Assembly: GCA_005776585.1 (NCBI GenBank)
Contig: SXOX01000331.1
Location: 1 to 64,000, forward strand
Length of the DNA stretch: 64,000 nt
Source of the DNA: Pseudomonadota bacterium
GTDB taxonomy: Bacteria; Myxococcota_A; UBA9042; GCA-2863065
Direction: 5' to 3'
The notes beneath the pieces are model-generated. The model did no database searches, had not been told where the DNA came from, and saw nothing but the letters and a program-made list of their open reading frames with translations. Position numbers and translations under genes: made by a program. Every line of letters begins with the position of its first letter. Position 1 is the stretch's first letter. Shown here piece after piece: positions 38,888 to 47,351 of this stretch.

Positions 38888-41800
38888 TCGGGGTCCGAGC
38901 TTGCCAGCACCCGACGGTGCAGCGCAAAGGCGCCGAGAAAGACCTGGCGCGCCGCGTCAGAGGCCGCGACGTGCTCGGCGAGCGACAGGAGGGTCCGGCG
39001 GGCTTCGCTCCGCGCCGCGGCGGCTTCGGCCACAGCGCCCGTCGCTTCGAGCAGCGTCGCGCGCGTGTCCAGGAGCTCGACGTCGGCTGGCGCGATCGGA
39101 CCCGCAGGGCGGGCCGACTCGGCGAGCGCGAGAAGCTCCAGGCCCTGCGCCGACCTCCCGAGCTGCGCGAGCGCACCGGCGGCCGTGACGTGAGCCCAGA
39201 AGCGCGCGGTCGGGTCCGCCGCGCCCTCGGCCGCCGAGGTCAAGACCGTGAGCGCCGACGAGAGCTCACCACAGTCACGGAGGACCAGACCGCGATAGAC
39301 CGCGGCGTAGAGCCCCAGGAGGACGTTCTGGTGCCGCTCGGCGGCCTCGCGGGCCTCGTCGAGCAAGGTCAACGCATCGGCTGACTGCCCGAGGCGATGC
39401 CGCACGAGGCCCAGGTTGAGGAGCGCGTAGCCGACGACGTCGGCCTTCTCGGCCTCTCGACCCGCGGCCAGGTTGCGCTCGAGGCGCGCCGCCGCGTCCT
39501 CGAATTGGCCCAGCGTCGCGCCGAGGTAGGCCAGGTTGCCCTCGTGGCCGAGCGCGGTGCGCTCGTCGCCAACGGCGCTCGCGGCGGCGACGGCCTCGCG
39601 ACCGATCGCCAGCGCCTCGTCCTTGGCGCGCTCCCGGAGAGCGACGGTGAACTGCGCCGAGAGTGCGACGGCGCGAGCCTCGGCGTCCTCGCCCGCGCGC
39701 GCGACCGCCTCGTGCGCGAGCTCCCAGCCGCCGGTCCCCGGCGCTCTCAGCGACGTGGCCACCGCGAGGGCGCCAAGCGCACGCACCGACTCGACCGTGG
39801 CGCCCGCCTGAGCGAAGCTCTCAGCGGCCTCGGTCAATAGCCCAATGCTGGCATCGAGCGCCTCTGGCCCGCCGCCACGCGTCGTGCGCAGCAGCCGACC
39901 GCGAGCGTAGAGTCGCTGGGCACGCCGGAAGACCGGCTCGGCCTCGGAGGCTTCGGCCGGCTGCGCGTCGATCGCCGCAAGATCGTCGGCCACGAGCTCC
40001 CAGTGAGACAGCGTCACAGCGAGGGCCGCCCGCCGCGTGCGCCGCGCCCGCTCCTCGGCCGGGGAGCCCCCGCACGCGATCGCGTGGCCCAGGGCGAGCA
40101 GCGCCTGCCGTCCGGAGCCCGACCGCTCGGCCTGCTCGGCGGCCTCGAGCCACAGACGGCCCGCGCCGCTCAAGTCACCTCCGCGCTGGCAGTGGTCGGC
40201 GACCTCGGCGCGGGGCACGACGACTTGAGGGAGCAGCCACTCGGCCGCCAGCCGGTGAAGCACGGGGCGCTGAGCGTCGGTCAGCAGATCGTAGGCGACC
40301 TCGCGCATGACGGGATGGACGAAGAGGTACTCCTCGAGCGCGGGATCGCTGGCGGCGTCGAACGGCGGCGGACTCACGATACGGTGGGCGACGAGGCGGC
40401 GCAGCAGCTCTGCGGCGTCGCGGACGCCGAGGTGCTCGACAGCCTCCTTGGAGAAGCGCGCACCGAGCACGCTCGCGCGCTTGAGCAGGTCGCGCTCCAG
40501 CGGATCGAAGTGGTCGAGCCGTGACCGCAACAGCGCCTGTACGCCGTGGGGCAAAGTCGGCGCGTCGGGATCGATTCCGTCGCGGCCAAACCGACGAAAG
40601 CGCACAGCGACGTGGGCCACGCACTCGCGGACATGGAGCGGGTTGCCACCGGCCGTGTCGACGATGGCCGCGACGACGTGCTCGCCGAGCGCCGCATGGA
40701 GGTCGTCCAGCGCCGCGATGACAAGCTCCTGCGCGGCCGCGGGCTCGAGGTCGGTGAGCTCGCGGTCGACTCCGCGAAACAGCCGGGCTGCGGCCTCGCT
40801 CGGATCGGAGCCGGCCTCGTTGCGCTCGGTGCCGAGCACCAGAAGCGGGGCCCCGCCCGCACGCCGGAGCAGGAGATCGAGCGCCTCGACGCTCTCCGGG
40901 TCGAGCCACTGGACGTCGTCCAGCAGCAGCAGCACGGGCCCGCGCTGGAGCACCGACTGGAGCAGCTGCACGACCGCCGTGAGCACCCCCTGCCGCACGG
41001 TCTCGACGTCACGCGGCGGCGATCCCGCAGCGAACGCGTCCGCGGGGAGCACGAGGCCGAGCGCGAGGCCCAAAAAGGGAGCGGCGGCGGCGAGACCGAC
41101 GCTCGTGGCCGCAAGGCGCAGCTCCTCGTAGCCGGGCTGCCGCGGGAGACGCAGCGCCTCGCGAATCCAGTCCGAGGCGCCAGACCAGGCCTCCCCCTGC
41201 CGGTTGGGCGACGAGGCAGAGGCAAGGCGCGTGGCGTTCGGGTAGTGGGCGAGGACGACCTCCGAGGCCTGTCGCAGCAGCCGCGACTTGCCGACGCCGA
41301 TCGGGCCGCGATAGCACAGCCGACTTGCGGGTCCGCGCGGGAAGGCGCGGCGTGCGGCGCGCAGGACTTCCATCTCCTCGAGGTCGCGTCCGACGAACGG
41401 GAGCTCGACTGGCGGGGGATCGGCGTCATCGGGCGACACGACCACGCCACCCTCGATGCGGTAGTAAGGCAAGACCCGCTCGGCGGTCATGCGATCCACG
41501 ACGACCCCGGCCTCCGCGGCGAGCGTCTGCCCCTCAGCGGCGCCGTCCTCGACCGTTCGGACGCGCGAGACGCGGTCCTCGCCCACAGTGGCGACTCCGG
41601 CCTGCAACACGACGCACCGCGCGACCTTGAGCAGCCGCAGCGCTGCCCGAACGGCGCGCACGGGCTCGTCGCCGTCGCCGCGCGTGAGCCCGAAGTGAGC
41701 GACGAGCTGATCGGCCCGCGCGACGACGACGCGGGCTCCGGCGTCCTCCACCACACGGCACGCATCCGAGAGCAGCTCGGGAGCCTGAAGTCCGTGAGCG

Positions 41801-42795
41801 GTGAGCACCGTGATGCGGCGCTGCTCCTCGGTCAGCGTGCCCTCGACCCGACGGCGGAGGATGTGCGAGGTGACCCGAGGCGCCGCGCGTGTGAGCGCCC
41901 CGCCCGCGGCCTCGACGGTCTCGGCCAGCTGCGCGAGGAAGGCCGCCATGCTCTCCGGGCGATCCCCGGGCTCATGCGACAGGCTCCGCATGAGCAGACC
42001 AGCCAGGCCATCCGGGACGTCCTCGCGGATCTGTTGGATCGGCGTGGGCGGCCGCGCCCGTCGCAGGAAGGCCACCGCCTCGGCCATGGACTCCGCGCCC
42101 GGCGGCGGCACGCCCGTGAGCGACCGGTAGATGGTCGCGGCGAGGCTGTAGACGTCCGCGCGCGGACCGGCGCTGTGGGCGTCGTCGAAGCGCTCGCGGG
42201 CCATGTAGGCGCACGTCCCGAGGATAGCGCCGGCGGCGGTCAACGGCGCCGAGATGCTGCGACCCTCGGCGCCGTCCTTCAGCGTCGCGAGCGCGAGCCC
42301 GAAGTCCAGGACCTTCACGGTCTCTGTCACCCCGGTGGCCGGGGACGCCGCGCGGGCAAGGAAGAGGTTGGAGGGCTTGATGTCGCGGTGCTCGATGCCC
42401 GCCGCATGCGCTGCGACGAGCCCTGCCGCGGCCTCGAGGCCCACGCGCACGGCGTCCTCGACGGAGAGCCAGTCCACCTCCGAGAGGCGACTGGCCAGAT
42501 CCTCTCCCTCGAGCCGCTCCATGATGACGTAGAGCCGGCCATCGGTGAGGCGGCCCGAGCCGAAGCCGCGCACCACGTTCGGATGGCGGATCGCCACCAT
42601 CGCCCTGGCCTCGCGCTCGAGCCGGCGCTGCTGGCTCGCTGTGGGATCCGCGCTGACGAGCACCTTGATGGCCACGGGCAGCGGGTGCCCGGTCCGGACG
42701 TCGTCGGCGGCGTACACGACGCCCATGCCGCCGCGCCCCAGGACCCCGTGAAGGGTGTAGCCCTCGATGGCTGGAAGCTCGGAGGCGGCGCGCAT
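38884..42795 (-). CDS. Giant Ser/Thr kinase - pseudo-cyclase - AAA ATPase - TPR protein (paralogue)
   Basis: VLGRGGMGVVYAA, IEHRDIKPSNL, DFGLA, GPIGVGKSRLL, LLLLDDVQWLDPESVEALDLLL; overlaps next gene by 4 bp. Confidence 0.9.
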   Translation of the reverse strand: MRAASELPAIEGYTLHGVLGRGGMGVVYAADDVRTGHPLPVAIKVLVSADPTASQQRRLEREARAMVAIRHPNVVRGFGSGRLTDGRLYVIMERLEGEDLASRLSEVDWLSVEDAVRVGLEAAAGLVAAHAAGIEHRDIKPSNLFLARAASPATGVTETVKVLDFGLALATLKDGAEGRSISAPLTAAGAILGTCAYMARERFDDAHSAGPRADVYSLAATIYRSLTGVPPPGAESMAEAVAFLRRARPPTPIQQIREDVPDGLAGLLMRSLSHEPGDRPESMAAFLAQLAETVEAAGGALTRAAPRVTSHILRRRVEGTLTEEQRRITVLTAHGLQAPELLSDACRVVEDAGARVVVARADQLVAHFGLTRGDGDEPVRAVRAALRLLKVARCVVLQAGVATVGEDRVSRVRTVEDGAAEGQTLAAEAGVVVDRMTAERVLPYYRIEGGVVVSPDDADPPPVELPFVGRDLEEMEVLRAARRAFPRGPASRLCYRGPIGVGKSRLLRQASEVVLAHYPNATRLASASSPNRQGEAWSGASDWIREALRLPRQPGYEELRLAATSVGLAAAAPFLGLALGLVLPADAFAAGSPPRDVETVRQGVLTAVVQLLQSVLQRGPVLLLLDDVQWLDPESVEALDLLLRRAGGAPLLVLGTERNEAGSDPSEAAARLFRGVDRELTDLEPAAAQELVIAALDDLHAALGEHVVAAIVDTAGGNPLHVRECVAHVAVRFRRFGRDGIDPDAPTLPHGVQALLRSRLDHFDPLERDLLKRASVLGARFSKEAVEHLGVRDAAELLRRLVAHRIVSPPPFDAASDPALEEYLFVHPVMREVAYDLLTDAQRPVLHRLAAEWLLPQVVVPRAEVADHCQRGGDLSGAGRLWLEAAEQAERSGSGRQALLALGHAIACGGSPAEERARRTRRAALAVTLSHWELVADDLAAIDAQPAEASEAEPVFRRAQRLYARGRLLRTTRGGGPEALDASIGLLTEAAESFAQAGATVESVRALGALAVATSLRAPGTGGWELAHEAVARAGEDAEARAVALSAQFTVALRERAKDEALAIGREAVAAASAVGDERTALGHEGNLAYLGATLGQFEDAAARLERNLAAGREAEKADVVGYALLNLGLVRHRLGQSADALTLLDEAREAAERHQNVLLGLYAAVYRGLVLRDCGELSSALTVLTSAAEGAADPTARFWAHVTAAGALAQLGRSAQGLELLALAESARPAGPIAPADVELLDTRATLLEATGAVAEAAAARSEARRTLLSLAEHVAASDAARQVFLGAFALHRRVLASSDPE

Positions 42796-42804
42796 CAGCG
42801 GACG

Positions 42805-44097
42805 CTAGTGCGTCGCGATCTCCACCACGTCGCGATCCGCCGTGAGCGCGCTCGGGAGCGGCCCGGCGGCAAAACGCTGCAGAACGCTATCGTAGTGGTC
42901 GATAATGTGCCGTACGTAGTTACGCTTCTCGAGATAGCCGGCCGGAAAGAACGACCGCTTGAAGCCGTAGATGATGTAGTGACGCAGGTCTCGCTGCGTG
43001 AGGTGGAAGGCCTTGACGGCGAGAAGGATCTCCCGCGTCACCGTCGTCTGAGACACAGTACGGTTGTCCGTGCAGAACGTACAGGACAGCCTGCCGGCGA
43101 GCATGTCGCGAAACGCGTGATGCTCGATGATCTTGAGGTTCGGGTTGGTCTGGAGGTTGGAGGTGATGCACACCTCGATGGTGATGCGGCGGTCTGCGAT
43201 GTACTCGGCCAATTCCTGGATGTAGCGCCGCTTGTCGGTCGTGGGGTCCTCGATGAGCCACGGGCTGAAGAGGTGATAGCCGTGGCCGATGCGATCGGCG
43301 TGCAGGTCGGTGATGGCCTGGAAGATGGACTCGGGTCCGTAGGCCTCGCCGGCGTGGACGGTCTTCTTCAAGAAGCTCTTGTGAATGAACTCATAGGCTT
43401 GCACGTGATTCGAGGCCGGGTAGCCGTCCTCGCGACCCGCCAGATCGAAGCCGACGATGGGCACACCATACTCGCGCACCGCCTGCACCGTCGCGCGGGC
43501 GAGCTCGAGCGAGGCCATCGCGTAGACGTCCTCGGCCGGCGCGTGCGTGTGGACGTCGATGAGCTGCCGGAAGTACTCGGAGAAGCCGCGCGTGAACATC
43601 CGCATGGCGCACACGATGATGCCGTACTCGAACCGAGGTCGCAGGCCCTGCGCGACCTCGGTGCGGGCGTTCCACTCGTCGCGCGCGCGACGCAGCCCGC
43701 TATTGACGGCCTGCACGACCGCGATGAACGTGCGCCCCTGGCCCATGTGCAGCTGCGGGGCAAAGCGCGGCTCGATATAATAGACGCCCTCTTCGATGTT
43801 GTCCCACGCGAGCTCGTAGGCGGCACGCTCCAGCGCCTCCGGCGTCTGCAGCACGGCGCAGGTGTACTTGAAGCCCTCGAGGTACTCGACGAGCGAGGCG
43901 TATTTGTCCCGAAAGACGGTCTCGCGGAGGCCGGACTCCGTCGTCGACGGCAGGACGATGCCCTGCTCGCGCGCCAGCTCGATGAGCGTCGCGATGCGGA
44001 TCGACCCGTCGAGGTGGACGTGGAGGTCGGTCTTCGGCAGGGCGCGGATGAGGTCTTCGGTGATGGCAGGGAGGTTGTCGCTATCCGAGGCGGTCAT
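42805..44097 (-). CDS. Adenosine deaminase family protein
   Basis: ALPKTDLHVHLDGSIR, VHAGEAYGPESI, DRIGHGYHL, CITSNLQT, FCTDNRTVS. Confidence 0.93.
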   Translation of the reverse strand: MTASDSDNLPAITEDLIRALPKTDLHVHLDGSIRIATLIELAREQGIVLPSTTESGLRETVFRDKYASLVEYLEGFKYTCAVLQTPEALERAAYELAWDNIEEGVYYIEPRFAPQLHMGQGRTFIAVVQAVNSGLRRARDEWNARTEVAQGLRPRFEYGIIVCAMRMFTRGFSEYFRQLIDVHTHAPAEDVYAMASLELARATVQAVREYGVPIVGFDLAGREDGYPASNHVQAYEFIHKSFLKKTVHAGEAYGPESIFQAITDLHADRIGHGYHLFSPWLIEDPTTDKRRYIQELAEYIADRRITIEVCITSNLQTNPNLKIIEHHAFRDMLAGRLSCTFCTDNRTVSQTTVTREILLAVKAFHLTQRDLRHYIIYGFKRSFFPAGYLEKRNYVRHIIDHYDSVLQRFAAGPLPSALTADRDVVEIATH

Positions 44098-44153
44098 GGC
44101 GGACCATTAGCACAGCGAGGCCGTCGTTGCCAGGAACGCGGCGGTGCCCCAAT

Positions 44154-44180
44154 CCCGCAGCAAGGATTGCTCGTTGCGGG
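44154..44180. other. Imperfect hairpin CCCGCAGCAA-gga-TTGCTcgTTGCGGG in intergenic island boundary
   Basis: Inner stem AGCAA/TTGCT and outer stem CCCGCA/TGCGGG with a 3-nt bulge; between ada start and island. Confidence 0.4.
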
Positions 44181-44911
44181 CGCCGCACGGTCACGGAAGA
44201 TTGACGTCGAATATGGATTGGTGAGCCTGTAGGTCATCGGCAGATGCGAGGGGCAGATCCGGAGGTCTTCCCGCGAGCGACGGTCTCGTGCATCGCTTGC
44301 GGTCCTCGCGCGGCGCGGTGCGCGCCGTGCTGCGGGGTTCGCTTCGCGTTGCCCGAGCCCGCCGCTCGCGGTGGGCCTGGCGCCCCAGGCTTCGCGGACC
44401 GGTGGGACTCGGCGAGAAGTCGCCGTGGTCTGCTTCGAGGTCGGTGTCGTTGGGCCCCTCCCAGCAGCACCGAGGCGGAGCATCCTCGGGCGCGATGACC
44501 GCGCGGCCGTCTGGCGGTAGCCGCGCTTTGGCCGCGGCGACCGGCCCAGCGTCGTGAGACCGGCACGGAGTTGCTCGTTGGCCGACTCGCTCACCCAGGC
44601 CGCCCGCATGGTCTCGAGAACCACGGGCAGTCCACCCGACGACGTCCCGCCGTCCGTGTCTCAGTTCGCCCGCCACTCAAGCGCAAAGGGCTTACCAGCA
44701 GCCATGCCATCTGTCGATCGCCGCATCACTGAACCAGCAGCACACCAACTGCGGCACCGACTCAATACAAGTCACCGGCGTTTCGGAATTCGGGCAGGTG
44801 GCGTCAGCTCTTCGGAGACGCTATCGCGAAGATGGGGGCTGGTGGACGATGGTGGCTTTTGGTATGTCTCGCTTCCTTGCGTTTCGTTGCTCGCCCCCGT
44901 GAGGTGATCCT

Positions 44912-45139
44912 GTGGAAGTGCCCATGGCCGAACCTACCGAGACCCAGACCATCCGCGAAGAGGCCGCGCTGCCATGGATGGGGACCAAGATGCTCGGCGC
45001 GACGGATCAGTCAGGCGAGCTACCGGCGTTCAAGGTCGGCGGCCGATGGCGGTCCCGGCGTGGCGAGCTTGGCGTTCGGATTGCGGTGTTGATCGGGTAC
45101 ACGAATGGTCGATCCGAAGCCGAACGAGGTGGCAGATGA
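44912..45139 (+). CDS. Small excisionase/MerR-type HTH-like protein coupled to sigma54 activator
   Basis: SGELPAFKVGGRWRSRRGEL resembles excisionase-family GELPAFKVGxxWRFRRxEL; SD GAGGTGAT before GTG 44912; stop overlaps downstream ATG (ATGA). Confidence 0.6.
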   Translation: MEVPMAEPTETQTIREEAALPWMGTKMLGATDQSGELPAFKVGGRWRSRRGELGVRIAVLIGYTNGRSEAERGGR

Positions 45140-46827
45140 GCGCGGCGCCGGTCCTCCTCACCTGGGTCGCCGTGAACAACGACCCGTACGAACGCGACGG
45201 CCAGTCAGGCACGGCGCGGCTCGTCGACGGCGCACCGATCCCAGGTCCGACGTTGACGCTCCTGTGCGACGACGAGTCGCCGTACGCCGGACGGGTCAAG
45301 GACGTCGTGCTCCTGCACCGTGCGCCAGCAGGCGGCGTGAACGAGCGCGAAGAGCAAGCGGTGGAGGAACTCAGCGAGGCGCTCCGAGAGCGCTCGATCA
45401 GGGTCAACCGTGTCCCATGGGACGGCGACGACCCGACGGACCACCGTGCGGTGTTCGAGTTCCTGCGCGACAAGCTCCCCGACTTCCGTCGGCGTTTCCC
45501 GGGTCGTGAGCTGGTGCTTCACATCAGTCCGGGGACTCCGTCGATGCACACGGTCTGGGTGCTGATGGCCGAGACGGGGTTCATCGAGCAGCCATTCACC
45601 GTAGTCAAGTCGTACAGGCGCGCTGAACGGCGCGGTCGCCCTGCGGTCGTTCCCGTCGAGCTCGGAATCGAGACGTTCTACAAGGTCTACAAGGCCTCCA
45701 GCCCGCGCCAGGTCGCTTCTGAGGAACAGCGCGTCGTATGGGATCCAGCGCGCTTCCAGACGGACGCCATGCGAAGGGTCTATGCGGAGGCGCGCCGCTA
45801 CGCTCAGCTCAATGTTCCGGTGCTCATCCGCGGCGAGCGGGGCACAGGGAAGACGACGCTTGCGGGCTGGATTCGGTCGAACAGCCCGTTCAAGCGCGAA
45901 GAGCAGGACGCCAAGTGGCCGAGCGTCGCCTGTGGCCAGTACAGCCCAGAGACCATGCGGGCCGAGCTGTTCGGGTACAAGCAGGGCGCTTTCACGGGCG
46001 CGACGGCTGACCGAAAAGGCCTGCTGGCTGCGGCCCACCGGGACACCCTATTCCTCGACGAAGTCGGTGATGTCAGCCGGGACCTGCAGCGGCTGCTCAT
46101 CAAGGCGATCGAGGAGAAGAGGTACTTCGCCCTCGGTGACGACAAGCCCAGCGAGAGCGACTTCCGACTGCTCACAGCGACCAACATCGACGAGCCCGAA
46201 CTGCAACTTCGGCTCGACCCGGACTTTCGCGACCGGATCAGCCTTCTGACGCTTGAGCTCCCTCCCCTTCGTGATGTCGGCGGCGAGCTTCCGTGGCTGT
46301 GGGAGGTGGTGTACGGAGAGGCCACGCTCCGAGCAGGTGTGACGAGGCGACGTGCCATGCTCGGAGCTGCGCACCACGGCCGGGTCGTGACGCAGCTCCA
46401 GCGTCACCCGCTACCCGGGAATCTCCGCGACCTATTCCGCGTGGCCTACCGCGTCCTCGCCGCGAGAAACGACGTCGACGCTCCGCTGGCCCCTGCAGAA
46501 GCCGTCGAGTACGGACTGGAGGCGCTGCGAGATCCACGTTCCGGTGAGACCCGTGCAGCGTCGATGTCGCGGGCGCTAGCGCGCGCGTTCTCAAGCGGGC
46601 ACCCCATCGACGACCTGCTTCAATCGGACGGGCGGATCGCGACGGCCGAGGTCGTTGCCGACTTACGCGCCTTCATCGCAGCAGAGCTGCGCCGCATCGC
46701 CGCCGCCCGCGGCGTACCGGTAGACGAACTGTGCGACGTGTCAGAGCGGTCGATCCGCGAGTGGACAAAAAGCCGGCAGAATCCATCCTTCGCCCGGAAG
46801 TCCTCTTCCGAATTAGAGGGGAAATAG
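45136..46827 (+). CDS. Sigma54-dependent activator with RtcR/CARF-like N-terminal sensor domain
   Basis: N-terminal Rossmann-like region with LVLHISPGTPSMHTVWVLMAETGFI; AAA with GERGTGKTTLA, FGYKQGAFTGA, LFLDEVGDVSRDLQRLLIKAIEE, GNLRDLFRVAYRV; C-terminal HTH-like region. Confidence 0.88.
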   Translation: MSAAPVLLTWVAVNNDPYERDGQSGTARLVDGAPIPGPTLTLLCDDESPYAGRVKDVVLLHRAPAGGVNEREEQAVEELSEALRERSIRVNRVPWDGDDPTDHRAVFEFLRDKLPDFRRRFPGRELVLHISPGTPSMHTVWVLMAETGFIEQPFTVVKSYRRAERRGRPAVVPVELGIETFYKVYKASSPRQVASEEQRVVWDPARFQTDAMRRVYAEARRYAQLNVPVLIRGERGTGKTTLAGWIRSNSPFKREEQDAKWPSVACGQYSPETMRAELFGYKQGAFTGATADRKGLLAAAHRDTLFLDEVGDVSRDLQRLLIKAIEEKRYFALGDDKPSESDFRLLTATNIDEPELQLRLDPDFRDRISLLTLELPPLRDVGGELPWLWEVVYGEATLRAGVTRRRAMLGAAHHGRVVTQLQRHPLPGNLRDLFRVAYRVLAARNDVDAPLAPAEAVEYGLEALRDPRSGETRAASMSRALARAFSSGHPIDDLLQSDGRIATAEVVADLRAFIAAELRRIAAARGVPVDELCDVSERSIREWTKSRQNPSFARKSSSELEGK

Positions 46828-46848
46828 CGGATGCGGCATCCCTGTCTC

Positions 46849-46885
46849 ACTGAACCGCAATGGCGATATCGTCTCTTGTTTCAGT
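46849..46885. promoter_or_regulatory. Candidate activator-binding inverted repeat (ACTGAAC...GTTTCAGT)
   Basis: ACTGAA at 46849-46854 and TTCAGT at 46880-46885, about 38-74 bp upstream of the -24 element. Confidence 0.4.
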
Positions 46886-46920
46886 CTCTTGCAGTCGAAA
46901 GCGGTTGCCTCGCTCGGGTG

Positions 46921-46937
46921 TTGGCACACTCCTCGCT
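46921..46937 (+). promoter_or_regulatory. Sigma54 (-24/-12) promoter upstream of defence operon
   Basis: TTGGCACactcctcGCT: GG at 46923-46924 and GC at 46935-46936, exactly 10 nt apart, matching TGGCAC-N5-TTGCW; 94 bp after the bEBP stop and 60 bp before the next start. Confidence 0.75.
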
Positions 46938-46996
46938 CATAGGGCTACCGAGTGCAGACGGGTTGGCCGTCAGCACGAGCCACGAGGAGCAAGGAC

Positions 46997-47329
46997 ATGG
47001 AAACGGTTCACAAGACTATCGACCTCGAGAGCGAGTACAGCCTCACGCGACACGCGTGGGAGCGGATGAGCGGGCGCGGGCTCTCCCCTGCCGCCGTCCG
47101 CTTGGTGTTGATCTACGGACGCGTTGCCCACACTCGGGGCGCGACCATCTACGTCGTTGGGCGGAAGGAGGTCGAGTGCTATCGGCGGGTCGGCATCGAT
47201 CTGTCGTCGGTCGAAGGCGTTCAGGTCGTATGCACCGACAGCGACGCGATCCTGACCGTTTACCGCAACCGGGATTTTCGGGGTCTCCGCCCGCGCTCGC
47301 GCCGGCCTCGCCGTCATCATGCTCGCTGA
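46997..47329 (+). CDS. DUF4258-like protein
   Basis: SLTRHAWERMSGRGLSPAAVRLVLIYGRVAHTRGATIYVVGRKEV pattern; ATG 46997 preceded by GAGGAGCAAGG. Confidence 0.7.
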   Translation: METVHKTIDLESEYSLTRHAWERMSGRGLSPAAVRLVLIYGRVAHTRGATIYVVGRKEVECYRRVGIDLSSVEGVQVVCTDSDAILTVYRNRDFRGLRPRSRRPRRHHAR

Positions 47330-47351
47330 CCAAGCACCTGGGAGGAACGCG

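Noticed and set aside
40546-44232. 1228-aa plus-strand ORF
   Set aside because: Antisense shadow of the kinase/AAA gene and adenosine deaminase; R/G/H-rich low-information translation, no motifs.
44244-44498. 84-aa Cys-containing plus ORF at left island edge
   Set aside because: No SD, no recognised domain, low-complexity GC-driven frame; cannot be supported.
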